Positions 1-12,688 are shown, counted from the first letter of the stretch. The stretch: DNA of 64,000 bases from Eremomyces bilateralis CBS 781.70 (GCF_010015585.1 NW_022985080.1:30323-94322), one strand, 5' to 3'. A program made the numbers and translations. The notes: generated by a model not told the origin, from the sequence alone.

Positions 1-688
1 GGCCCTCCTCCGCGATTCTTAGCTGTGGCTTGACTCCTCCCGCGCCAGTTTTCCAGTGTCCCCTATGCTCTCACGTTCACCCTTTGAACGCGTTCTCTTA
101 TAGCAGTTCTCCCCGATTTAGCAGATGCTATAGCGTGTCACTTGGGCGTACTGCTCTTCCCACACCGCTATGTTTCGAAACCGGTAAGTTTATGGAGTTT
201 GATTTTGTGCATGCTACTGTCTTCATCAAACGAGACAGCCAGCCTCTGGCTGGTGATGACCGAAATACACCAAACAAGGCGCGGCTCGAAGTCCGCAACT
301 CGGCTGACCCGACTTGTTCGCAGGACTGGCTCCCAGAAACCCAACGAGGAGTTGATAGCAAGTTTCAAGTCAAGCTATCCACAACTCGCGACAACCTCTG
401 GCTCCTCTGTCGCTCCTATCCAAGGCCATACGTCGCTAACCGATGCTCTGGATGTCGCTGTACAGTCCCGGTAAGTGAATTGCGTGGATGCACCTTTACA
501 TGGCCCATCATTTCCCTTTTCGACATCACCCTTCAATCTACTCCGCCCTGCCAGTCCCTTTCAAATGCCAGTCAATCACAGAAATAGAACCGTTTGCCCC
601 TTCGCTTTTTAAACCCTCATTACTATCGTTTCGTATCAATAATCAAACCCGATATATACATGTCACTGTCTTTTGGAGTTATACTAAC
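1..688. other. 5' leader/promoter of the CP2 factor gene; no supported coding gene
   Basis: A 185-codon frame at 30-587 is open, but its product has no recognisable domain and low-complexity composition. Two intron-like donors lie here (GTAAGT at about 183 and GTAAGTG at about 471), so the stretch may be a spliced 5' untranslated leader of the downstream gene. The left edge of the window cuts whatever lies further upstream. Confidence 0.4.
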
Positions 689-3194
689 ATGGCGCTCGTT
701 TACCATAATAGTCCCTTCCCAGAGGACCATGATATCAAAGATGAGGATCCTACCCCGAGAGGAAATCCTGAGCAATGGCGGTTTACACCCTCGATAATGG
801 ATCCCAATTCTTTCACCTTTACTTCTTTCGCCAATCAGCCGCCTGGCTACTATACCCCGACGCCTGGTGGCACGAACACCTTCTATCACAGTCAAGCTGG
901 AGATCTTCATACTCCCGGCTTCACTATGGGGCTGGGGACTCCGCTCTCTTTACCACATGTAACCTCAGAAGGTGGACCGGCCACTACAGCCCCGTTGCAC
1001 GGGTTTCAGCCATCCATCGCGCCGCTCCATTTTCAGAACCCGAACCCTTTCGCAATCCCTCATCACCCGGAATCATTTGCTCCACATCAGTTCCAGCAGC
1101 CAGAGTCTTCCTTCCATCCGTTGGAGACCAGCCACGAGGACCCTTCAATAGGCGACATGCATGTCGATGTTGAGATGCACGAAGACCCCCAGGCGCTATC
1201 TTTTCCTGCGACCTTTGAGCAGACGAGTTTGATGCCCCATGCTCCTCAACAAGCTCTTGAGAAGTAAGCGTACCATTTGAAATTTGTTCATGATTTTGAT
1301 TCTTACATGGCCCAGTTTCCGATATCACGTTACTTTGAATGCTCCGACAGCAATGATCAAACACGCAGACGAGATACCAGTCACTTATCTGAACAAAGGA
1401 CAAGCATACTCTATCTCGGTCGTCGATACCAGACCAGAACACATGTCTGGGGTTATACCCCGATACCGAACGTTCGTCAGAATATCATTCGAAGACGAAC
1501 AGCAGCGACAACGACCGACCGCATGCTGGCAACTTTGGAAAGAAGGCCGAGGATCAAATGAGGCTCATCACCGTGGTGGTCGACTGCAGGCCGTCGAATT
1601 CGTTGATCCATCTCAAATCGGTGGCGGCGAGCTGCTCGGACGACCACAGGTCGAAGTGGACTGCGCCTCTTTCGATGGGTTCGCGGTATTCTGGTCCCCC
1701 CCGCCAGGCGGATCAAGCGAATGCTCCATCGCTGTTAGATTCAACTTTCTCTCCACCGATTTCAGCCACTCGAAAGGCGTCAAGGGCATCCCAGTGCGAC
1801 TCTGCACCAAGACCGAGTTGGTGACCTTCGAGGGTCCCCAAGGCTCTCCGGAGCAGATTCCACCGAACCAGACTATTACCACAACACCCGAAACATGTTA
1901 TTGCAAAGTCAAGCTATTCCGTGACCATGGTGCGGAACGCAAGCTCTCGAATGACGTCGCCCACGTCAGGAAATCGATCGAGAAATTGAAAACCCAGATT
2001 TCCAACCTCGAATCTGGCTTGAAAGACTTCGGCAAACGCAAACGTGCAAGCCTGGAATCGAAGACGATTGCTGGGAGCTCACGGCCGGGCAAGGTTCCGA
2101 AGCACAAGCGCACCTGGAGCATGTCGAGTGCAAGCACTGGCGAGCGAGAGGGCAGTGGAAGAGGAGGCGCTGAGGAGGACCTTCATCTCAAGCTGGCTAC
2201 TCTTCAAGACATGTTTACCAGTACTCGACCAGCCAGTGTCCTTTATTTGAAAGGAGAGGAACCAGATGATCCGGACCTCCATCCTGTTCACCTGACCGGT
2301 ACTGAGGCGTTCGATTTGGTAACAAAATTGGATGCTTCTACTGGTCCCCTGGACGCTGGCGTCTGGGAGCGCCAAAGTGGTCACTCGAGCAGCATTGTAA
2401 GCCCTACACCAAGTACGCGCAGTATCCACAGCGGCGGTCGAAGAAGCTCGCAGATTGCGCCATTTAATCCCTCGGGCAGAATTGAGAGCAATGAATGGCG
2501 CAGCATAACCGGTCAGACTGCTACTGGCGACCTTCCTGGACAATCGGTGACCGCGAACATGGCCGGGCAGTTGTCAAGCGTCCCTGAGGGTCCTGTGAAG
2601 GTCCCGAAACAAAGTACTGGCGGTGACGACGGCCACAGCTTATCAGGATGGATAGAGGCGATCGGCGTGGACTATAGTTACCAACCGCCATCCGAACAGG
2701 CGATGAAGCCAAGTGAGTCCCCCCCATTTTTTTATTTTAAAAAAAACCAAAAAACATCTTGTTTGCATTGTCTAACGTGAAGAGCAATAGTTGCAAGTTT
2801 CTATATTCTTCCACGCTTGCGCGGCCAACCCTCTGACGACCCCTATTACCGCGCCATCTACCTCATGACTCGAACCGCGAAAGACTTGACCGATACCATT
2901 TCTGCGAAATGCGGTATCGATCCAACCTTGGTGCAACGTGCTCTGCGCGTCAACGCGAAAGGACTCAGCATCCTCATCGACGACGACGTGGTCCGTGAAA
3001 TGCCGGAAGGCATGGATATGGTCGCCGAGTTCGTTGATCTGAAGCCAGAGCGTGGTATCGACAGTCTGCCCGCGCCTCCTGCACGAACGAAGGGCGAGTG
3101 GGATCCCGATCATACCGATATTCAACTCGACAGTGACATCGGGATTGTTGAAGATAATCGAGTGGACGTGTGGGAACTACGCCTCATTTTCTAA
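689..3194 (+). CDS. CP2/grainyhead-family transcription factor
   Basis: Predicted DNA-binding transcription factor of the CP2 (grainyhead/LSF) family, 791 residues, acting in the nucleus. Exons 689-1263, 1316-2712 and 2791-3194; introns of 52 and 78 bases have GTAAGC and GTGAGT donors and AG acceptors, and the phases join cleanly. Residues 1-190 are Pro/Ser/Thr-rich and probably disordered. The CP2 DNA-binding domain begins at about residue 193 (FRYHVTLNAPTAMIKH) and runs to about 400, with the family signature around CWQLWKEG. A short coiled coil follows (about 405-425). The last exon (658-791) encodes the conserved C-terminal module with LRGQPSDDPYYRAIYLMTRT, which in this family mediates dimerisation. 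In Neurospora and Aspergillus such factors affect cell-wall remodelling and conidial separation (family knowledge). The start at 689 (MALVYHNS) is the in-frame ATG closest to the conserved part; an upstream in-frame extension is not supported. Confidence 0.9.
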
Positions 3195-5100
3195 TCCTTC
3201 TCCATGGAGCTGCCGGCCCAATAATCGCATTCCTTACGACGCATCTTTCTTTGACCAAGACTGGTTCCCAAGCGAACAAATACCTCCCTAGCTAAGGGTT
3301 CCTTAACTCTAATATTTCTTACGGACTTGCATCGGCGAAATAGGTGTTGCTTCAATGCACTCCTTTGACCATTTCGCCAACGATCACGCTAAATTTGGAT
3401 CAACTATTTACTTCAATGATACCCCGAAATCTTTTTGTCCTTATTCCTTTCAACGACCAAGCAATGATAACGGGCAATGATTCCTCCTTCATAAATTCCC
3501 TGCAAAAATTTTATTGCCGAGGGCACGGAATTTCCACTCACTCTCCTTTGTTTCTTGGAGTTAGCTTTGGATTTATCTATCGGGATTAATTCTCTGCCAC
3601 CCTACAGCCGGTCACCATTAGATCTCGCGAACTGTCTTTGCCCATGAAATTCATTTCTAATATATGAGATACCCCGATCCTTCATGATCAACACAATAAT
3701 GTGCTTTCCTACGTCCGCTTTGCCTCCCAAGCGCCATGTAGGAAAGGAGGTGGGCTGTGCGGCACACTTTGGACCACGTACTGTACCCTGGACAGGGAAT
3801 TTTCTCCTTTATTCGCAGTTTCGGAATTCCTTTAACTTGTTGGCGCGGATTGGCTCGTGGCTGGCCACAGCTAGCGCGGTCATCCCCCCTTTGACTTCAG
3901 TCTGTATGTCTCCGAGCAAATATATGGCGAATTATTGGCCCAAGGGACGAGTATTGTTCTCTCATATGTAAAGGTAATCAAAACCTGCCTAAGATAATTT
4001 ACAGCGCGTTTGAAGAGGATGGGGTCTCCTTGGGCGCAATTCACCCCCACCCTTTTGTTTCAGCGGCCGACAGTTCGATCCATTCAGTACCTACGATATA
4101 AGTTGGACGCCTTGCGATCACCTCACTCGACGTGCCAACTTTCTACAAACCATTGGCCATTCCGGTGGACTGGAAAGCTGGTTCCCTGCAGCCTTGGGCC
4201 AGTGAGGATTCTTACCGGGTTCTCGTCGAAATGGCACCCTGAGGTGTGCATTAGGGCTGTCTCTGTCAAGTTCGATTCTGCGAGTTAAATCGCTGATACG
4301 GACTTGATATCTAGGAGTCTGACGGGATACGCTGGGGAACGCTGCCTGGGAGGTGATGGCTCGGCCCTTAGGGTGTTAATACGGGACCATTGGCTACGGC
4401 CCCAGGAGAAAGCGAGGGGGGGCTCGAAGATGCAGGAAGACGTAGCTGAGCATATCGAGTTGACGAAGGTTTATTGATAGTGACAACGGTGATGCATCCA
4501 ACGGCACATGGATCAGACCACGCGCAGGTTATTCGACAGATTCAGGGCCCTGTGGCAGAAGCCGATGCAGGAGAGTCTGCCAGGACCTAGGGGAAACCAT
4601 GTGCATGGAGGAGTGGGATGTTCAGGAGAACGCGTGTCCAACGGACGGTGAGAGGTTGGAGATGTTAGGATCTTCGTGCCTTGTACCACCTTTCTCTACG
4701 AGCGCTGCAAAACCACCATAAAAAGAATGAAACCATGGGATTTGGTCGAGATCGTCCTTACTTTCAGTGTAGGAAGTGATATGCGGACAACCCTCCTTGC
4801 GTGTACATTGCACTGCTCGCTTCCATGCGGAGGCCATTACACGACAACAGAAGGATTTACTGGGACCCTCTTCTATATTTTAATTTTATTGAATATACCG
4901 ACAGTCTGGTACGAGCACCAACAGCATCCAGGTCCATAGTGTAGTGTTGAGGCATACAGTACCCGGCGCATGTAAGGTACATACATAGTATGTATCGATC
5001 ACGATCGTGATCTATCCTGCCACCATACATGTACATCAACGTGGCAGCATGGTATAGGTACATGTCTGGCGACCATGTCAGAGATCACCTTGTTTGACGC
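3195..5100. other. gene-poor intergenic stretch; palindromes near 5 kb
   Basis: No frame here has a recognisable domain, good codon context or splice-supported extension. Near the end are a 7-base inverted repeat with a 3-base loop (TACATAC / GTATGTA, 4978-4994) and a perfect 16-base palindrome (GATCACGATCGTGATC, 4997-5012). Otherwise I see nothing. Confidence 0.5.
4978..5012. repeat. adjacent inverted repeat and 16-bp palindrome
   Basis: TACATAC-ATA-GTATGTA at 4978-4994 is a 7-base stem with a 3-base loop. Two bases later GATCACGATCGTGATC (4997-5012) is a perfect 16-base palindrome. They could form small hairpins or be a dimeric protein site; the function is unknown. Confidence 0.6.
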
Positions 5101-5340
5101 ATGGGGAGTCATTGCTGGTGGTATTTCTCTTTCACGTTACTGTTTTTGGATGTTAGGGCGTACGACGCTCGCCACCACCGACGTTTCTTCGCGATCTGCA
5201 ACTTGAAACGCTCGGAACTAGGGTTGCGCAAGAACATCCCGCTGACCACTGTGCTATTCCCAGGAGCTCCTGCTATCTACGGGTACGATGATTGGATAAC
5301 CCCCTTTTCGATTAAATTGTTTCCAGATGGGCGTGTATGA
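5101..5340 (+). pseudogene. possible degenerate GH13 alpha-amylase fragment
   Basis: A 79-codon open frame contains HHRRFFAICNLK followed by LRKNIPLTTVLFPGAPAIYG. This resembles the end of the GH13 catalytic domain, where fungal alpha-amylases have the region-IV motif NHDNPRF, then a lysine-asparagine pair, then a hydrophobic strand ending GIPIIYxGQE. The catalytic-region Asp of NHD is not conserved here (HHR), the Glu after the IY is Asp, and I cannot follow the match upstream or downstream. If real it is a decayed relic in the gene-poor stretch; chance resemblance is possible. Confidence 0.3.
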
Positions 5341-6182
5341 CTGCGTCATTGAACGGGCGGTGCTCAGCTCGCCTTTGTCGAATATTTATCGAACCAGGAC
5401 ATTGAAAAGGTCTGGAAGGAGGTTGGATCCTAGGTATGCCATGTAGACACAAACTGCGGAAACGAGGGGATGCTGGAAGCCTATCTGCAAGAACCTGTAG
5501 CTGTAGGGCATCCACTGGGGGAGAAGGTTCCGGAACAATCCACTAGTACTAAATACTGCTCCATGCAAGATGCACCGACTGACGAGTGGTGCAGGTAAAA
5601 ATGGTAAGTTCGCATCATGATATCATCTGCCTGACTATGGATTCTATCACGCTGAAGCTAGGGCACACTGCCACGTCGACAACAAGGATCGCCAACGCCA
5701 CGACATTTACTACCTCGTCATCGGACCTATGCCGAGGACTACTACCTTAACAATCAGTGGCGCCGGCAACATTCAAAGGAGGCAATCTTGTATCATGGTC
5801 ATTCATTAGACATGGAGTCATTTCACCAATATCAATACATAACTAGCATTTGCGTAGAGCCCTATGACCGAAACCGAGGCTCGCGAGTATTACATCATCC
5901 TCTTTAAGTAGGTCAGAACTTGTATAATACCATTCTTAGATATATGTAATATAACCTTGGCAACTGTGCAACCGCTCAACTCCAGACAAATTGAATTGAT
6001 ACATCCAAATACATTCCTATACTTCTGAAGCTCTTGCGACTAGAGTGACCTATGTACAGTACATCGACGAAGTGTATGAAAGCCATGTCCCTTGGAACTC
6101 AGTATTGGCGGAAGCGAAGCTTGAACACGTCAGTAAGACACAGTAGCAACGGCTGGTGTAGTATCCACAAACCTCAATGAGA
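5341..6182. other. intergenic stretch downstream of the repeat-peptide gene
   Basis: A 59-codon frame around 5632-5810 on the plus strand (beginning DYGFYHAEARAHCHV) and other short frames are open, but none has a recognisable domain. The sequence is AT-richer from 5930 to 6020. It probably includes the 3' untranslated region of the minus-strand peptide gene that ends at 6183. Confidence 0.4.
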
Positions 6183-6478
6183 TCAGCTATTGAATGGGAC
6201 AACACCGCCCTCTGGCGTCGACTGGACCGGCGCAGTGTCACTTGGGGCGCGGACGACTATATCTTCGACAGCGCGTTTACTGTTGAAGGGAACAACGCCA
6301 CCGTCAACAGTGGACTTCACGGGCTGGGTATCACTCCGTGCCGATACAGCTACCGATATTGTGTTAGCTAATACCAGTTCTGGTGCTTAAGTACATGCGT
6401 CCTCATACCATCGCTGACCGGAGCCGCATAGCCGAAGGCGAGGAGAGTAAAGATGGACATGAGAATGCTAGACCGCAT
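6183..6478 (-). CDS. small secreted repeat-peptide precursor with Kex2 site (KEP/RiPP-like)
   Basis: A 78-residue predicted secreted precursor, found by reading the minus strand. Exon 1 is 6478-6409 and exon 2 is 6349-6183. The 59-base intron 6350-6408 has a GTATGA donor, a GCTAAC branch site and a TAG acceptor. Residues 1-19 (MRSSILMSIFTLLAFGYAA) form a signal peptide with likely cleavage near residues 19-20. The rest holds two 19-residue repeats, SDTQPVKSTVDGGVVPFNS (29-47) and SDTAPVQSTPEGGVVPFNS (60-78). They are joined by KRAVEDIVVRAP, which contains a Lys-Arg Kex2 site at 48-49. Fifteen of 19 residues are identical, and 12 of those 15 use different synonymous codons, so the repeat is maintained as protein. 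The architecture matches Kex2-processed repeat proteins, a class that includes alpha-type pheromone precursors and dikaritin RiPP precursors. No tailoring enzyme (such as a DUF3328 protein) was seen nearby. The function is unknown. Confidence 0.78.
6350..6408 (-). other. intron of the repeat-peptide precursor gene
   Basis: The donor GTATGA, branch site GCTAAC (12 bases before the acceptor) and acceptor GGTAG define a 59-base phase-1 intron. Without its removal translation stops after 37 codons. Splicing joins the signal peptide to the repeat region in frame. Confidence 0.75.
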
Positions 6479-8922
<2,444 letters not shown>

Positions 8923-9482
8923 TAACCTCCATCTTTGGATCATACCCAAAGTTAGAAGCATTCAAGGACACTGAAGTGGGCTACCTTTCTTTTCCTGCTG
9001 AAGGTAATTCCTGAATTACAACCCAAATGATTAGATGACAGATGAACAAAGCTACTCCCCAACCTTGATGACTCTCCTTTCTCAAATGGCTGAGTCGAAG
9101 AGTGATATTTCTTGTTTGGTGTGATGAGAGAGAGAGATTCATACGCCCGTCAGGCCTCTCAGTGAGGCCCATGTGGGTGTTTGGTGTGGTGAGAGAGAGA
9201 TTCATACGCCCGTCAGGCCTCTCAGCGAGGCCCATGTGGGGTGTTTGGTGTGGTTTAATTGATATTTTTATTTTGGAGCCTTGTAATGGAATTTGGTGTG
9301 GTGCTAGGAAGAAGAATATTTTACGTGAGGTAAACAAGGCAACCATCATGTGATATGAATCACATGTGCACAGCATGATGATGATCGCGAATCTCAACCG
9401 CTCAAACTGCGAGAGAGCAAAGTCATAGAACCAAATGGCCAATTTCTAAAATACTACTCCTCTAGAAGAGGATCTGAAACTG
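8923..9482. repeat. intergenic with a 64/65-bp tandem repeat containing a hairpin
   Basis: From 9114 to about 9254 a unit of 64-65 bases beginning GTTTGGTGTG is repeated twice, with the start of a third copy. Each full copy contains GGCCTC-TCAGY-GAGGCC, a 6-base stem with a 5-base loop, next to a run of GA dinucleotides. A further GTTTGGTGTGGT-like piece follows near 9292. The repeat makes a minus-strand frame look protein-like, but only because the DNA repeats. Confidence 0.75.
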
Positions 9483-10415
9483 ATGAGCCCAAATCTCGAT
9501 GTGACAACATCCACCTCTACGGCAGACGCATGCGTCATTTGCCTCGATAACGTATCTGAAAGGGCAGAATCGGTACCGTGTGGGCACTGCTCATTTGACT
9601 TCATATGTCTTGTGAGTTGGTTACAGGAACAGGCTCTATGTCCTCTTTGTATGCTATGCTTGAATTTGTAATGCCAACCATATACTGACATTACTGAAGG
9701 CAAAGCGCCTACTCGCGCAGTCCGATATGACCATTCCCCCACCGACCCTTCAACTTATAAGACGTTCGTGGTACGACCTCCCAATGCTCGCCCCCCAAAT
9801 ATCCAAGGACAGTCTGCCTCTTCGAGCCGGCACCGGAACTTCCGCATCATAACTCGCCCGTCGAGACGACCAAATCGCGCCGTCCGTCCATGGGGGTCAA
9901 GGGCAACACCTCCCCCACCTGATACTGCCCTTTTGCGTCGAAGAGAGGTCTACAGGCATGGCCTTTACTCGCTTCATGTCGGGAGTAACCGCCTTTCTCG
10001 GTACCGGACCATCACGCCGGCCATATTCTCACACGATGCAGATCTGCAGCGACGAGCGAGGGCGTGGATTCGACGTGAGTTGCGAGTCTGGTCCTGGCTG
10101 GACCCGGACGCGAGCGGCGACTCTACCCATTCCGGGCCACAGAGTAGCGCAGCTCCGCCAACTCGGAGGGCAGCCAATGCAGAATTCCTTTTGGAATACA
10201 TCATTTCCATACTGAGAACGGTGGATATCAAAGGCGCATCGGGAACTGCTGAGGAGCTATTGTCAGAGTTCTTAGGCACAGACGATTCACGCCTGTTCTT
10301 GCACGAACTTAGCAGCTGGCTGCGAAGCCCGTTTACGAAGGTTGAAGACTGGGACCGCGCTGCTCGATATCCCGAGGTTGGTTGGGGCGTTCAGCAGGAA
10401 ATAACGGATGACTGA
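9483..10415 (+). CDS. TOPORS-like RING-finger protein (putative E3 ubiquitin ligase)
   Basis: A 293-residue protein, exons 9483-9648 and 9700-10415, with a 51-base intron (GTATGC...AAG). A RING finger occupies residues 17-56: C17 and C20 (CVIC), C33 and H35 (PCGH), D39, C42, and C53 and C56 (CPLC). An Asp at position 39 takes the place of the usual Cys/His ligand, a variant I associate with fungal TOPORS-like RINGs. The codon of the last zinc ligand, C56, is split by the intron. The C-terminal half has the conserved block [19 protein letters not shown] (about 141-159) seen in fungal relatives, and an Arg/Pro-rich segment between. RING proteins recruit E2 enzymes; the substrate is unknown. Confidence 0.85.
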
Positions 10416-10649
10416 AATTGCAACTTTTGCACCCTAGGGACTGAGAAGTTCGGAAAAGCCTATGCGGTTGTTAGGAAAAAGAGTGTCATGTTTCATGGGA
10501 TACAGTGGTGGATGCACGGCGGCTATTAACGTTGAAAATGAAAGTTGTTGACTTGAGAAGAAAAGATTTTATTCGAAATGAACTACTTGAAAAGAACCAA
10601 TCTAGAAGGAATCGATCTGAACGGAAAGGGATTAGAAAGGAAATGGAAC

Positions 10650-12095
10650 TTACTTGAAGAGCCTGTTGAAAGTCTGGTAGATTCCGTCGAGCTCCAATTC
10701 TGTGGCATCCCAACTATCTTCTGTCGGGCCCCAAGCGGGCGTGCTGCGGTAGGAGTTCAGGTTGAGACCGTGCCAATTAGTTTTCGCAAAACCTTTCAGG
10801 AAGCTCTCGTGAAAGTCTCCACCGGCATTGGCGCGGCCGCTGTGACGCGTCTGGGGATAGGCACCGTGGAGCTTCTTCCAGATGACCACCGCCACTGCAG
10901 TTGGGTGTACATCTACCGCATTCCTTCTAGCCACGTACTCAGCCAGAGAGTAGAATAGCGATGACTTACCGATTGTCGGGGTAGACTGTTGCCACCTACG
11001 GTTCATTTTTGAGATGTAGGTGTTGATGACCACTGGCGGGCAGGAAAGATCCAAGACCAGCTCTGCGAACGAGTATTTGGGGTTACGCGATTGTTTGAGG
11101 AGACGCTTTACCTGGTCGAGAGGCGTCCTCAAGGCATATTTGCCGATTGCGCCAACGAACGCAACCCAAGAGATGATCTCGGCCGCATCGAAGGTGCTTC
11201 GATGCTGTCGGAATTCCACCGTATCCTTCGCGTAGCGGCTCTCGCTAAGCTTACGAAGATTCCTGTAGTTGACCGCATAATTCCGAACTTCGCAGTCGAG
11301 AGCACGTTTGAGGCCGTCCCAGGTTTCCACTGATTCGATTTTCGCCGTCCACCAGGCGAGGGGGTCGCTGAGAATTCCCGGCTTGGTGGCATTGTTGTTG
11401 TATCGAAGTGTATTTGGCTTGCTCCAATGGTGGAGGGGGGAAATCCGAGAGGCGGTATGGATCTGATCGATGAACCGCTCGAAGACGGTGGTAATTCCCT
11501 CGATGGTTTTCACTGAACCCTTCGAGAAGCCCCCTTTCTTGGTGCCAATGTGGACGTGGAAGCCCGTATTACCATTGGTCAGGATGTGGAAATACGACCC
11601 GGGCTTGTTGAAGTGTACCTGAACAGCCCTGAGCACTGTTTTGATTTCTGATGACCATTTCTGCTGGTCTGAAAGCTTGTAGATCGGCGAGTTGAGTTCA
11701 ATGCCGAAAGGTGTGTATGAACCGGAGTGCCCGAGGTGGGCAAGAGACCTCTCCAATCGACTGTCCTCGTCGTCCGTCAAGTGAACTGAATTGTCTTCAC
11801 ACACGAGCCACTTCTTGTACATCTCTTTGCTAGTAATCTCGCGACTGTCAACGAGGACGTCGGTTAATGCAGTGTTGCTGTGAATGGCATGACGAACCTC
11901 CATTAATCCCTCGAAGGGTGCCGCGTAGACGACTGAAACTCCGTTGGAGAAAATGTTCGGACGCTTGTATTTCGAGTTGTTCAGGACCAAGAGAACCAAC
12001 TCAATCTCCACGCCAATCGTCAACTCTTCAGGTGAGTCATCAAGATTATGAGGGGCGGCGGCCTTGCAAAGACTAGAGATCGTATTCTTGAGCAT
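10650..12095 (-). CDS. putative amidoligase (COOH-NH2 ligase superfamily, glutamine-synthetase-like)
   Basis: A single-exon 481-residue protein of the putative amidoligase family (PF12224 type). It would use ATP to join a carboxylate to an amine through an acyl-phosphate; the substrates in fungi are unknown. Family landmarks are TIGVEIELVLLV near residue 26, FGIELNSP near 130, GFHVHIGTKKGGFSKG near 179-194 with the metal/ATP-binding His residues, and TVEFRQHRST near 296, whose Glu/Arg are typical of the glutamine synthetase fold. It has no signal peptide. It is transcribed towards the RING gene; the stop is 234 bases from that gene's stop. No peptidase or GATase partner, which bacterial amidoligases often have, is next to it. 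Confidence 0.82.
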   Translation of the reverse strand: MLKNTISSLCKAAAPHNLDDSPEELTIGVEIELVLLVLNNSKYKRPNIFSNGVSVVYAAPFEGLMEVRHAIHSNTALTDVLVDSREITSKEMYKKWLVCEDNSVHLTDDEDSRLERSLAHLGHSGSYTPFGIELNSPIYKLSDQQKWSSEIKTVLRAVQVHFNKPGSYFHILTNGNTGFHVHIGTKKGGFSKGSVKTIEGITTVFERFIDQIHTASRISPLHHWSKPNTLRYNNNATKPGILSDPLAWWTAKIESVETWDGLKRALDCEVRNYAVNYRNLRKLSESRYAKDTVEFRQHRSTFDAAEIISWVAFVGAIGKYALRTPLDQVKRLLKQSRNPKYSFAELVLDLSCPPVVINTYISKMNRRWQQSTPTIGKSSLFYSLAEYVARRNAVDVHPTAVAVVIWKKLHGAYPQTRHSGRANAGGDFHESFLKGFAKTNWHGLNLNSYRSTPAWGPTEDSWDATELELDGIYQTFNRLFK

Positions 12096-12688
12096 ATTGT
12101 GGGAGATTTACTTGTTGCAATAGACCGACAAGCTTGAAATCTCTTAGTAGGGCTGCCCAATCAAGCGACGATGGTTGGTTTCCAGTTCTTCCTCAAACCA
12201 GATGTTGGCCTTGACTTATATATAATTTGCATGTTGTCACTGTTGAGGAATAGAAAAGCATTGTTCGACAATTGTGCCTTAGACAGACTCAGCACAATGG
12301 CATAGAGCTTCAAGGACAAAGCATTTGAAATAATGATCTTGTTGCAACGTGTGTTGAAGTGGAAGTTATTGAACAATGAAGGAACAAAGACTCAACAGAA
12401 ACAAACTCATGATGCGTGTTCTTTCATGTCCTACTTCCCGAATATTGTAAGCTGACTGTGCCAATGGCACCGAGATTAGAGTAATACATATCTAAGTGCG
12501 ATAGTAAGTCTAGGAGAGGAGATCGAACTCTAGACGGTCATCGAAGGGACATTCTAGGAGAGATTGTCTTACTGTATGCGCAGCCATGATAAGCAGCCAA
12601 ACAGGAATACATGACCGGAATTGCATAGATAGCCATTTTTCGCCCGCAACATTCAGATATTGTCTTCATAAACTGAATGAACCTTACA
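12096..12688. other. intergenic: amidoligase promoter and gup1 3' end
   Basis: Both flanking genes are on the minus strand, so this holds the 3' untranslated region of gup1 and the promoter of the amidoligase gene. I see no coding frame or repeat of note. Confidence 0.5.

Noticed and set aside
30-587. 185-codon open frame at the left edge
   Set aside because: It overlaps other open frames, has no recognisable domain and contains intron-like donors; more likely a leader of the CP2 gene or noise.
3684-4288. Two 92-95-codon frames in the gene-poor stretch
   Set aside because: They show no domain, no codon bias like the neighbours and no splice-supported extension.
8981-9442. 153-codon minus-strand frame with repeated ERPDGRMNLSL
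   Set aside because: The protein-like repeat arises from the 64/65-base DNA tandem repeat. The repeat changes length by one base between copies and there is no signal peptide or splice support.
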